Assembly (NCBI GenBank): GCA_903890345.1 | Contig: CAITAV010000078.1 | Coordinates: 1 to 5,651, forward strand | Source of the DNA: an uncultured Actinomycetes bacterium | GTDB taxonomy: Bacteria > Actinomycetota > Actinomycetes > Nanopelagicales > Nanopelagicaceae | DNA: 5,651 bases | Reading direction: 5' to 3' | Part shown: positions 1-5,651 of the stretch, piece by piece | How positions within the stretch are numbered: the stretch's first letter is position 1 | How the letters are laid out: the number at the start of each line of letters is the position of its first letter | The notes under the pieces: model-generated | What the model was told of the DNA's origin: nothing | The model's input: the letters and a program-made list of their open reading frames with translations, nothing else | The model's database searches: none | Translations under genes and position numbers: made by a program

Positions 1-419
1 ACAGAGTGTGGGTGTCCGGCAGCTGCCCATACAACTTCGTAATCATTGAGTGCGAGGTCAATAAGAATTGTGGCATTTGATACCCAACCAATTGGGGATA
101 CGCCACCAATTGAAAACCCTGACTTTTCCTTTACGTAATCTGCATCAACTCTATGTAATTTACTTTGGTTCAAATTCTTAGCGACAAGTTCGGTATCAAC
201 TTTGTGGCGACCACTGGTAATGACCAGAAGTGGGGATTCATCATCTAGTTTGAAAACAATCGATGATGCAACCTGGCCAACTTCGATACCTAATGCATCG
301 GCTGCTTCTTTGGCCGTTCGGGCGCTATCAGCCAGTGCGGTTATTTCACCACTCATGCCAAGTTCTTTCATCAGTGATTGCACGCGCTGAACTGAAGAGT
401 TTTCAAATATCGCAGACAT
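1..419 (-). CDS. YbaK/EbsC-family aminoacyl-tRNA deacylase-like protein, 3' part cut by window edge
   Basis: The frame gives 139 complete codons plus two bases from an ATG at 419-417 and is still open at base 1. An in-frame TAA at 431-429 lies just upstream with no other start between, so the start is secure. Family signs are an N-terminal helix, a VDTELVAKNL-type segment near residues 74-83, the signature SGFSIGGVSPIGW at about 100-112 (compare TGYxxGGxxPxG), and a late WAAAGHPHS at 131-139. Known members (YbaK, ProX, INS domain) are cytosolic enzymes that hydrolyse mischarged tRNAs such as Cys-tRNA(Pro). By my alignment, the Lys essential in E. coli YbaK (Lys46, in QVYKT) corresponds to Ser52 here (QVASS), so activity or specificity may differ. 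The gene starts 22 bases after the propeller gene's stop on the same strand and is probably co-transcribed with it. Its only upstream purine run, CTAAAG, is a weak ribosome site. Family assignment is firm; substrate is unknown. Confidence 0.88.
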   Translation of the reverse strand, partial: MSAIFENSSVQRVQSLMKELGMSGEITALADSARTAKEAADALGIEVGQVASSIVFKLDDESPLLVITSGRHKVDTELVAKNLNQSKLHRVDADYVKEKSGFSIGGVSPIGWVSNATILIDLALNDYEVVWAAAGHPHS

Positions 420-441
420 AGCCGAACTTTAGAGCATTAGA

Positions 442-1524
442 TTAATTATTAGCGAAAACTTTGACCGAACCCTTGTAGCAAGCAACCCACGTACGTGCAG
501 TGGGTGCGTCATAGGAGATTCCAATTGGTTCAGAGCAGACTTTGATGGTTTGCAGAACCTTGAGATCGGATGTACGAACCTTTGAAATTGTGCCACTTTT
601 AAAGTTGGTGACAAAGAGTGCTGTTCCATCTGATGAAATATCTAGGCTACGCGCAGCATTTCCTACCTTAGTTTTTCCAAGTGACTTATCTGCAACCAAA
701 TCCCATGCAGCAATTTGTCCGGAGACATTTAATGTGGCGTACAAAGTTTTATTATCTGGGGAGAGTACGAGAGCTCTTGGATTTGATCCAATCGGAATGT
801 ATGTATGTTCGAAGTTGGCAAGGTTTATGCGGTGCAACCTATTGCCGCCCATTTCAGCAACGTATGCAAATGCGCTGTCATTAGTCACCACAATTCCACG
901 TGGATAGCGACCGATTTTTATACTCTGTACAACTTTTTGTTCTGCAACTGAAATAACGGAGAGCGTGTAAGAGCACCAGTTAGAGACCAATATGTATTTG
1001 TTATCGGGAGTAACTTTGACAACCTTTGGTACTGATCCAACGGGGTAGACCGCATCAATCTCGTAGGTACTCAGATCAATTCGTGAAAGAAAACTCGTGT
1101 CATAGCCTGAAGCAGGTGAGCACGTGTCATGGCCCTCTTTGGAAAATCCCTTGCCATACATCGCATAATTAGTGAAGTACAGATATTTGCCATCGGGAGA
1201 GAACGCACCTTCAACAGGAGCACCGCGATATGTGCCACTGTATTTTGTGTATCCAAAGGATTTGAGATCCACGCTATCTTTTACTGTAGAAAGTAACTCC
1301 AAAGTTTTTGAATCAAAAATAGAGACAGTGTGGTTGTACATCATGTTGTGTGCGCTCACTAATCCAGTTCCGGAAGAGAGAACTGATTTAGGACTTAAAT
1401 TTCCTGAAAGCGTTTTAACGAGCGTCATCCGCGTATCTTGTGAAAGTGGCTCAGAGCTATGCGCCAGGGGAGTCGATGCAAAAGCAATAACGCATAGTGC
1501 GATGAATGATTTTCGCAGTGACAT
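442..1524 (-). CDS. Exported YVTN/YncE-like seven-bladed beta-propeller protein
   Basis: This is a 360-residue protein from the ATG at 1524-1522. That start gives a classic signal peptide: Arg4-Lys5, a hydrophobic core at about 7-20, and a likely cut near residues 21-23. The same frame stays open to an ATG at 1617, but that would bury the signal peptide and overlap the divergent transporter gene. The mature part is built of roughly 40-residue repeats, each with a 'PDG/PDN-K-x-hydrophobic-YV-x-N' core: about 102-163, 164-205, 206-246, 247-288, 289-330 and 331-360. A degenerate first blade lies at 40-80, making about seven blades. Such proteins are extracytoplasmic and bind ligands or proteins; no catalytic residues are evident. 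Blade 2 has a long insertion (about 120-145) with Cys135. Cys184, Cys330 and Cys349 are the other exported cysteines, so disulfides are possible. No lipobox follows the leader, so the protein is secreted or otherwise released. The specific function is unknown. Confidence 0.88.
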   Translation of the reverse strand: MSLRKSFIALCVIAFASTPLAHSSEPLSQDTRMTLVKTLSGNLSPKSVLSSGTGLVSAHNMMYNHTVSIFDSKTLELLSTVKDSVDLKSFGYTKYSGTYRGAPVEGAFSPDGKYLYFTNYAMYGKGFSKEGHDTCSPASGYDTSFLSRIDLSTYEIDAVYPVGSVPKVVKVTPDNKYILVSNWCSYTLSVISVAEQKVVQSIKIGRYPRGIVVTNDSAFAYVAEMGGNRLHRINLANFEHTYIPIGSNPRALVLSPDNKTLYATLNVSGQIAAWDLVADKSLGKTKVGNAARSLDISSDGTALFVTNFKSGTISKVRTSDLKVLQTIKVCSEPIGISYDAPTARTWVACYKGSVKVFANN

Positions 1525-1550
1525 GAGAGTAAGAATAGTAGGGTTACCCA
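1525..1550. promoter_or_regulatory. 26-bp divergent promoter region with overlapping -10-like boxes
   Basis: Only 26 bases separate the start codons of the beta-propeller gene (minus) and the MFS gene (plus). On the plus strand, TAGGGT at 1539-1544 fits TANNNT and lies at -12 to -7 from the ATG at 1551, the spacing expected for a leaderless transcript. On the minus strand, TACTAT (complement of 1535-1540) ends 10 bases before the ATG at 1524, giving a leader of about 4 bases. The two boxes share two bases. No convincing -35 is visible; any would lie inside the opposite coding sequence. AGGG at 1540-1543 could instead act as a short ribosome site for the MFS gene. The assignment is inference from spacing. 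Confidence 0.4.
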
Positions 1551-2744
1551 ATGAAAATTCGCACACCTGTTGAGATTGCGCAGCAATCAAAGAGTGCGCT
1601 GTGGGCTTGCTTTGCAATCATGGGTATTGCATCAATGGGTTGGGTCGCCCGAATTCCTGAAATTAAAGATGCTAATGGTTTGAATAATGCGCAGTTCGGC
1701 TTGGTCCTGCTTGCAAGTTCATTGGGGTCTATTACCGGAGCGCAATTAGCAGGTCGATTAGTTCACACATATGGATCACGAAGAGTTCTCTTTGTTTCAA
1801 CAATATTGCTACCTGCTGGCTTATGTGCAATTGGTTTTTCAACGATTCCACTATTTTTAGCTTTCGCACTTTTCTTGATGGGTTTTGGATATTCAAGTAC
1901 CGACGTTGCACTCAATACTCAAGCAGTTGCTGTTGAAAAAATTCTGCAAGCCCGCAGTATGTCTTCCTTTCATGCACTCTGGAGTGTTGGAGCTTTTTCA
2001 ACAACTGTTTTAGGTGGCTCGGTTGCTCGCGTACTTTCTCCTCAAGTGAACTTGGGTGCTGTTTCAGTTCTGTGTATCGCAGCGTTCTTACCCTGCGTTG
2101 CTCGGTTAATTCCTGAAAATTTAGATGGCCATCAAGGTGAGGATGAAACAACCGCCAAGATCGCACTCTTTGGAAAATCGGTCACGTCATTGTGGTTTAT
2201 TGGATTTGGTTTATTAGCTGCACTCATTGCAGAGGGATCTGCAAGTGATTGGGGAGCACTTTTATTACGAGATGACATGGGAGTTGGAAAAGGCATTAAT
2301 GCTTCGGCGTATGCATCCTTTGCCCTTGCAATGATTACTGCACGTTTTCTAGGTGATCGCGCACTCGATCACTTTGGCCCAGCACGTTTAGTGCGTATGT
2401 GTGGTTATTTCGGAGCAATCGGATGGGCTGCAAGTATTGCAATTGCAGTACCACTGTCAGATGCACATCCGTTAGTAGCCCTTGTGATTATCAACCTAGG
2501 CTTTGTTATTGCTGGCCTAGCGATAGGACCAATGTTTCCGGCTTTTATTTTGGCAGCAAGTTCGATTCCTGGAATAGCGCCCTCCGTATCTAGCGCACGT
2601 GCATTTGTGATTGGTCTATCTGGATTCTTTATTGGGCCTTCAATTATTGGATTTCTCGCAGAAGGTACTTCTATTTCGATAGCGATGGGTTTTCCAATAC
2701 TGGCACTCGTTGTGGCTGGTTTTCTTTCGCGAGTTATTAAGTAA
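1551..2744 (+). CDS. MFS transporter, YbjJ-like family
   Basis: This 397-residue, strongly hydrophobic protein has the usual length for a 12-helix major facilitator. Two halves are visible: helices from about 17 to 185, a hydrophilic central loop at about 187-208 (DGHQGEDETTAK), then helices from about 211 to 393. The loop-2/3 motif A appears as GRLVHTYGSRR (68-78), with a second-half counterpart ARFLGDRALDHFG (264-276). Segments resembling the YbjJ group are WVARIPEIKDANGL (31-44), STDVALNTQAVAVE (116-129), FHALWSVGAFS (140-150) and EGSASDWGALLLRDD (228-242). Members are inner-membrane permeases, mostly of unassigned substrate; sugar or drug transport cannot be inferred. The ATG at 1551 is chosen because it directly precedes the conserved N-terminus and leaves a minimal spacer to the divergent propeller gene. 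The gene ends just before a strong hairpin terminator. Confidence 0.92.
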   Translation: MKIRTPVEIAQQSKSALWACFAIMGIASMGWVARIPEIKDANGLNNAQFGLVLLASSLGSITGAQLAGRLVHTYGSRRVLFVSTILLPAGLCAIGFSTIPLFLAFALFLMGFGYSSTDVALNTQAVAVEKILQARSMSSFHALWSVGAFSTTVLGGSVARVLSPQVNLGAVSVLCIAAFLPCVARLIPENLDGHQGEDETTAKIALFGKSVTSLWFIGFGLLAALIAEGSASDWGALLLRDDMGVGKGINASAYASFALAMITARFLGDRALDHFGPARLVRMCGYFGAIGWAASIAIAVPLSDAHPLVALVIINLGFVIAGLAIGPMFPAFILAASSIPGIAPSVSSARAFVIGLSGFFIGPSIIGFLAEGTSISIAMGFPILALVVAGFLSRVIK

Positions 2745-2747
2745 AGC

Positions 2748-2779
2748 AAAAAGCCCCCAGCACGCGCTGAGGGCTTTTT
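2748..2779. terminator. Bidirectional intrinsic terminator between convergent genes
   Basis: The arm AAAAAGCCC (2748-2756) pairs with GGGCTTTTT (2771-2779). Inside it CAGC (2758-2761) pairs with GCTG (2766-2769), with one C/A mismatch and a four-base ACGC loop. A T run follows the GC stem on both strands, so it can end the MFS gene (stop at 2742-2744) and the DoxX gene (stop at 2793-2791). Confidence 0.92.
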
Positions 2780-2790
2780 GTTAGTAAGGC

Positions 2791-3219
2791 TTACTTGCTG
2801 AAGAAACTAATGTTTCCTACGTGTGGACCAAAATCTGATCCAGAAATTGTTCCACTTGCGATAAGTGCGAACAGGATTAGTGCTGCTCCACCAAGTGCGA
2901 GATCTTTATTGAATGCAATTTGCTCGTTCATCTTTGCTGTTGCATCGGTTTCTTTCCAGTATGCGTGGAAGATGATTCCTGCAAGAATTACTGTGATAGC
3001 AATTAATAGCGCACCAAGATCAACCCATAGGCCGATGGCGATATAAATTCCGCCGAGCAAGAAGAAGAGGCCGCTGATAAGAACTCCGAACTTTGCAGCA
3101 GGAAGTTTCTTGTACTTTGCATATCCAGTCATTGCTTCAAGCTTTGCAAAGTGACCAATGCCTGAGCCAATAAATAGCGCTGCAAATAGCAGGCGACCGA
3201 TGAGTGTTACTACGTCCAT
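2791..3219 (-). CDS. DoxX-family integral membrane protein
   Basis: This 142-residue protein has four hydrophobic segments at about 4-22, 43-64, 67-86 and 105-123, the standard DoxX layout. The early segment LIGRLLFAALFIGSGIGHF matches the family's opening 'GRxLLAxxFxxSGxxHF', followed by a short amphipathic stretch with YAKYKKLP (33-40). A later FHAYWKETD (84-92) fits the usual F-H-x-F/Y-W loop before the last helix. DoxX proteins sit in the cytoplasmic membrane; named relatives are linked to thiosulfate:quinone oxidoreductase or to oxidative-stress complexes, but most are uncharacterised. The ATG at 3219-3217 has a strong ribosome site, AAGGGAG (complement of 3224-3230), four bases upstream. 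A separate palindromic operator lies upstream of it. No partner gene or regulator gene is adjacent in the window. Family call is firm; the biochemical role is open. Confidence 0.9.
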   Translation of the reverse strand: MDVVTLIGRLLFAALFIGSGIGHFAKLEAMTGYAKYKKLPAAKFGVLISGLFFLLGGIYIAIGLWVDLGALLIAITVILAGIIFHAYWKETDATAKMNEQIAFNKDLALGGAALILFALIASGTISGSDFGPHVGNISFFSK

Positions 3220-3259
3220 GTTTCTCCCTTATAGGTTGGTGCTGTGAACTAACTAGGCC

Positions 3260-3288
3260 AAGGTATGGCAAAGTAGTTGAAACTTCAA
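3260..3288 (-). promoter_or_regulatory. Predicted sigma-70-type promoter of the DoxX gene
   Basis: Reading the minus strand, TTGAAG (complement of 3283-3288) is followed by a 17-base spacer and TACCTT (complement of 3260-3265). The -10 box is a poor match, but the spacing is ideal. Transcription would begin near 3253, giving a leader of about 33 bases that ends in the strong ribosome site. The -35 box lies within the palindrome at 3274-3291. Confidence 0.45.
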
Positions 3289-3291
3289 CTA
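3274..3291. promoter_or_regulatory. 18-bp perfect palindromic operator, MarR-like
   Basis: TAGTTGAA-AC-TTCAACTA has two perfect 8-base inverted arms around a 2-base centre. Length, symmetry and the TTGAA/TTCAA half-sites are typical of dimeric winged-helix repressors, especially the MarR family, which often control DoxX genes in response to oxidants or electrophiles. It covers the predicted -35 box of the DoxX gene, so binding should repress it. The regulator is not encoded in this window, so its family is inferred. Confidence 0.65.
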
Positions 3292-3325
3292 TCTACGCTT
3301 GCTCTAAGCGTGTCGCACACGGGGC

Positions 3326-3354
3326 TTGCGCCTGTCAGTCCTAGGGACTATTTT
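3326..3354 (+). promoter_or_regulatory. Predicted promoter of the DUF6504-dnaE2 operon
   Basis: TTGCGC (3326-3331), a 17-base spacer and TATTTT (3349-3354) form a plausible promoter. The start would fall near 3361, inside the SOS box at 3355-3370, giving a leader of about 43 bases before the ATG at 3404. The placement explains how LexA would block it. The -35 matches consensus at only three positions. Confidence 0.45.
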
Positions 3355-3370
3355 TCGAACATCTGTTCGA
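3355..3370. promoter_or_regulatory. SOS box (LexA operator), actinobacterial/Bacillus type
   Basis: TCGAAC-ATCT-GTTCGA is an exact match to the TCGAAC-N4-GTTCGA consensus bound by mycobacterial LexA. The symmetry extends one more base each side (3354 and 3371). It lies 33 bases before the DUF6504 start and overlaps the predicted transcription start, a repressing position. It implies that the downstream genes are induced when RecA filaments trigger LexA self-cleavage. Confidence 0.93.
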
Positions 3371-3403
3371 ATCATCCACACCCTAGTAAGAAAGAGTCCC
3401 GCG

Positions 3404-3697
3404 ATGGCCGCCGTGCATGTAAGAGCCCAGATTGCCCAACCAGGTGAAGTTTTATCTGATGGCACTTCTGGTCCTATCGAATTCACTTTTACTGGAAAGC
3501 GTTTTCGTATTCACGCAGTTCTTTCACGGTGGTGCGAAGCAGGTGGTTGGTGGAACCGAATTAGTGATGGCAACTTTCACCCCGATGATCAAGCGCGCGC
3601 AGTATGGAAAGTAGAAGCCGCACCGATTGGCACATTGCAAACATTTGAACTCGAACGAGATGACATCACCGGTGCATGGATTATTAAAGCGATATGA
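3404..3697 (+). CDS. DUF6504-family small protein, SOS-operon partner of dnaE2
   Basis: This is a 97-residue soluble protein with no signal or membrane segment. The core PIEFTFTGKRFRIHAVLSRW (24-43) followed by GGWWNRI (47-53) and a late 'VWKVEA...FELERDDITGAWII' region fits the actinobacterial DUF6504 pattern, in which a small beta-rich domain with a conserved R-W and W-W is encoded beside ImuB and DnaE2 genes. The molecular role is not known; a helper in the translesion complex is only a suggestion. The frame is open from a TTG at 3326, but that start would place the SOS box inside the gene. The ATG at 3404 is preferred because GAAAGAG (3390-3396) stands seven bases upstream. The stop TGA (3695-3697) overlaps the polymerase start as ATGA, so the two are translationally coupled. 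Family name is recalled by pattern, not searched. Confidence 0.82.
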   Translation: MAAVHVRAQIAQPGEVLSDGTSGPIEFTFTGKRFRIHAVLSRWCEAGGWWNRISDGNFHPDDQARAVWKVEAAPIGTLQTFELERDDITGAWIIKAI

Positions 3698-5651
3698 GTT
3701 TTATTCACTTACATACTGCCAGTGCATTCTCACTTAAGTACGGCACTACACAACCGGGTGATCTTGTCGCGCGTGCCAGTCAATTAGAAGCACCAGCACT
3801 TGCCTTAACTGATCGCGATGGTCTCTTAGGTGCAATTCGATTTACAAAAGCCTGTCTTGAATACGGCATTGCTCCAATCATCGGAGTCAATCTTGCTATT
3901 GATCTCAAGATGAATCGCGGAGAAGAACAGAAAAAATTACCTCGATTAACCATCATTGCCGGTAGCGATGGGGGATGGCGCAACCTTGTCCGGCTCATGA
4001 CATCGCTTAATTTATCTACTGGTGCACCTGTCTTAACCCTTGATTTTCTTGAACGCTTTGGGCAATACACAGACAAGCTCTATGTTCTACACGGGCTTGA
4101 TGCACCTATTGCACCTGCAATTGCTGCACATCGCACAGATAACGCGCTAGCTATATTTAATAAGACCCGTGATTACTTTAAAGCCCATGCAATCGAATGC
4201 GTTTCGCACCTAGCAAAAGGCGATGGTCCTGGATCTATTACTCACGCAGGCCGCTCACTAATCTTTGCTCGAGATCACGATATTGATGCTGTTATTACAA
4301 ATGCTGCACGAATGCGTGGACCAGAAGATGGACCAGTTGCAGATATTTTGGATTGTGCTCGCCAACTAGTTCCACTGCATCCTCGCCATATTGGACGGAC
4401 AAATGCTGAGGCATATCTCAAATCAACACCAGAGATGCACGCACTCGCTGATGAAATTGCACGCGCAGGGGGCGAACGCAATGCACGTGCACTTCTTTTG
4501 ACAACGCGTGCATGGGCAGAACAAACATTGCTATCACCTACGCGAGATATTGGTCTTGGTTCGATTCATTTACCTGAAGCACATGTTGTTGGAGTAGAAA
4601 ATGCCCAAGAGATGCGATCGCTCTTGCGCCACAGATCGGAGGCCAAAATCAATTGGAGATACAGCGGTACACAAGCAGTTAAAAACGCTCGCGAAAGACT
4701 TGATGACGAACTCGCAACAGTTGCAACCCTTGGTTACGAGTCATATTTTCTTACCGTCGCTGACATTGCAGACATGGCACGCGAACGTGGCATTCGTGTA
4801 TCGGCGCGTGGTTCTGGAGCAGGATCTCTTATCTGTCACTTACTTGGTATCTCAGGAGTTGACCCACTTGCACATGGATTACTGATGGAACGTTTTTGTT
4901 CACCGCTTCGCCGTGCTCTGCCTGATATTGATATTGATGTCGAATCACACCGTCGTTTAGAAATTTATGATCTGGTCTTTAAAAAATATGCAGATCCGCG
5001 GTGGGATGTTCCTGGCAATCAATCGCGATGTGCAACTGTTGCAAGTTTTGATACCTATCGCACTCGTCAGAGTATTCGTGACGCAGGTGCCGCCTTAGGA
5101 CTACCGGCTGCTGAAATTAATCTCATTGCTAAATCACCATATGGCTTGCGTGAAAAAAACGTTAAGACGCCTTTAGCAAAGATGGTTATCACAATGGCTA
5201 GACGCCTAGAAGGTTTGCCGCGGCACTTATCAATGCATCCATGTGCAATTGTTTTATCTGACGGGGGATTACTCGATCGCGTACCTCTACAACGAAATGC
5301 CAGCGGTTATCCAATGGTGGAATTTGATAAAGATGATGTCGAAGATGTTGGCTTACTTAAGTTAGATATTCTTGGGGTGCGCATGCAGTCATCCATCTCC
5401 TATGCGCTCAGCGAAATCTCTCGAGTCCATAACGAAGAGGTAGATATTGATGCGATTGCACTTGATGATCCGCATACATACGAACTTATTCAATCCACAA
5501 AAACAATCGGCATCTTTCAGATAGAAAGCCCTGGACAACGCGAACTCGTCGGCAAATTAGAGCCACAGACTTTTACAGATTTGATTATTGATATTTCACT
5601 CTTTCGTCCTGGTCCAGTAAAGAGTGACATGATTTCGCCTTTTCTAAAATC
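3694..5651 (+). CDS. dnaE2: Error-prone DNA polymerase, C-family DnaE2 type (5' part; continues past window)
   Basis: From the ATG at 3694 the frame is open to the window end: 652 complete codons of a protein normally about 1,000-1,100 residues long. The PHP domain opens with FIHLHT (3-8) and TDRDGLLGAIRF (39-50). A later ITNAARM replaces the usual 'TNDVHY', losing a His found in many replicative DnaE proteins. Polymerase signatures follow: ARGSGAGSL (371-379), LMERF then ALPDIDIDVE (408-417), GLPRHLSMHPC (507-517), EFDKDDVEDVGLLKLDILG (542-560) and FQIESPGQRE. By comparison with E. coli DnaE (Asp401, Asp403, Asp555) the catalytic acids should be Asp411, Asp413 and Asp558, all present, so the enzyme looks active. 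DnaE2 enzymes lack efficient proofreading and perform damage-induced translesion synthesis. The SOS box, the coupled DUF6504 gene and 'PDIDIDVES' instead of the replicative 'PDxDxDF' favour DnaE2 over DnaE1. The tau-binding and OB-fold C-terminal parts are outside the window. Confidence 0.92.
   Translation, partial: MSFIHLHTASAFSLKYGTTQPGDLVARASQLEAPALALTDRDGLLGAIRFTKACLEYGIAPIIGVNLAIDLKMNRGEEQKKLPRLTIIAGSDGGWRNLVRLMTSLNLSTGAPVLTLDFLERFGQYTDKLYVLHGLDAPIAPAIAAHRTDNALAIFNKTRDYFKAHAIECVSHLAKGDGPGSITHAGRSLIFARDHDIDAVITNAARMRGPEDGPVADILDCARQLVPLHPRHIGRTNAEAYLKSTPEMHALADEIARAGGERNARALLLTTRAWAEQTLLSPTRDIGLGSIHLPEAHVVGVENAQEMRSLLRHRSEAKINWRYSGTQAVKNARERLDDELATVATLGYESYFLTVADIADMARERGIRVSARGSGAGSLICHLLGISGVDPLAHGLLMERFCSPLRRALPDIDIDVESHRRLEIYDLVFKKYADPRWDVPGNQSRCATVASFDTYRTRQSIRDAGAALGLPAAEINLIAKSPYGLREKNVKTPLAKMVITMARRLEGLPRHLSMHPCAIVLSDGGLLDRVPLQRNASGYPMVEFDKDDVEDVGLLKLDILGVRMQSSISYALSEISRVHNEEVDIDAIALDDPHTYELIQSTKTIGIFQIESPGQRELVGKLEPQTFTDLIIDISLFRPGPVKSDMISPFLK

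Noticed and set aside
542..907. 121-codon plus-strand frame inside the propeller gene
   Set aside because: Shadow of the opposite strand's coding sequence. The propeller frame has clear repeats, while this one has no recognisable domain.
1172..1573. 133-codon plus-strand frame across the propeller gene start
   Set aside because: Antisense shadow that overlaps both the propeller gene and the MFS start. No domain or ribosome site is visible.
1525..1617. N-terminal extension of the beta-propeller protein to an ATG at 1617
   Set aside because: It would add 31 residues before a textbook signal peptide and overlap the MFS gene by 67 bases.
2405..2749. 114-codon minus-strand frame inside the end of the MFS gene
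   Set aside because: Mirror of hydrophobic MFS codons that begins in the terminator region. No independent support.
3337..3349. Small hairpin AGTCC-TAG-GGACT upstream of the SOS box
   Set aside because: Only five base pairs with a 3-base loop, lying in the predicted promoter spacer. Too short to claim as an operator or terminator without conservation data.
3304..3486. 60-codon minus-strand frame with a hydrophobic stretch resembling a small membrane protein
   Set aside because: It runs antisense through the SOS box and the start of the well-supported DUF6504 gene, has no family resemblance, and shows no convincing ribosome site.
4601..4885. 94-codon plus-strand frame within dnaE2, considered as a sign of a frameshift
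   Set aside because: The main dnaE2 frame is continuous through this region and keeps recognisable polymerase sequence (DDELATVATLGYESYFLTVAD, then ARGSGAGS), so there is no break.

Overview
The window looks like chromosomal DNA from a small-genome, moderate-GC actinobacterium. By eye GC is in the mid-40s percent. A freshwater planktonic lineage related to Nanopelagicales (acI) is my best guess. Three things support Actinobacteria: a perfect actinobacterial SOS box (TCGAAC-N4-GTTCGA), a DUF6504-type protein directly followed by an actinobacterial-type C-family DNA polymerase, and very tight gene packing with short or possibly leaderless 5' ends. I see no mobile elements, tRNA or rRNA genes, or CRISPR.

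Layout from left to right. (1) Positions 1-1524, minus strand: an exported seven-bladed YVTN/YncE-like beta-propeller protein, followed 22 bases downstream by a YbaK/EbsC-family (aminoacyl-tRNA deacylase-like) gene that runs off the left edge. (2) Positions 1551-2744, plus strand: a YbjJ-like MFS transporter, divergent from the propeller gene with only 26 bases between start codons. (3) Positions 2748-2779: a strong bidirectional hairpin terminator between convergent genes. (4) Positions 2791-3219, minus strand: a DoxX-family four-helix membrane protein. (5) Positions 3220-3403: a compact divergent control region holding a MarR-like 18-bp palindrome on the DoxX side and an SOS box on the other side. 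(6) Positions 3404-3697 and 3694 to the right edge, plus strand: a DUF6504 small protein translationally coupled through ATGA overlap to a DnaE2-type error-prone polymerase, truncated by the window after about 652 residues.

The most informative part is the right third. The SOS box sits on the predicted -10/start region in front of the DUF6504-dnaE2 pair, so these genes are very probably LexA-repressed and induced by DNA damage for translesion synthesis. The usual partner imuB (a Y-family-like clamp adaptor) is not at this locus within the window. The back-to-back DoxX gene carries its own palindromic operator over the predicted -35 box, which suggests separate, probably redox- or electrophile-responsive, control. 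No gene here belongs to a clearly unprecedented system. The regulatory architecture of 3220-3403 and the stripped-down mutasome cassette are the points most worth following.
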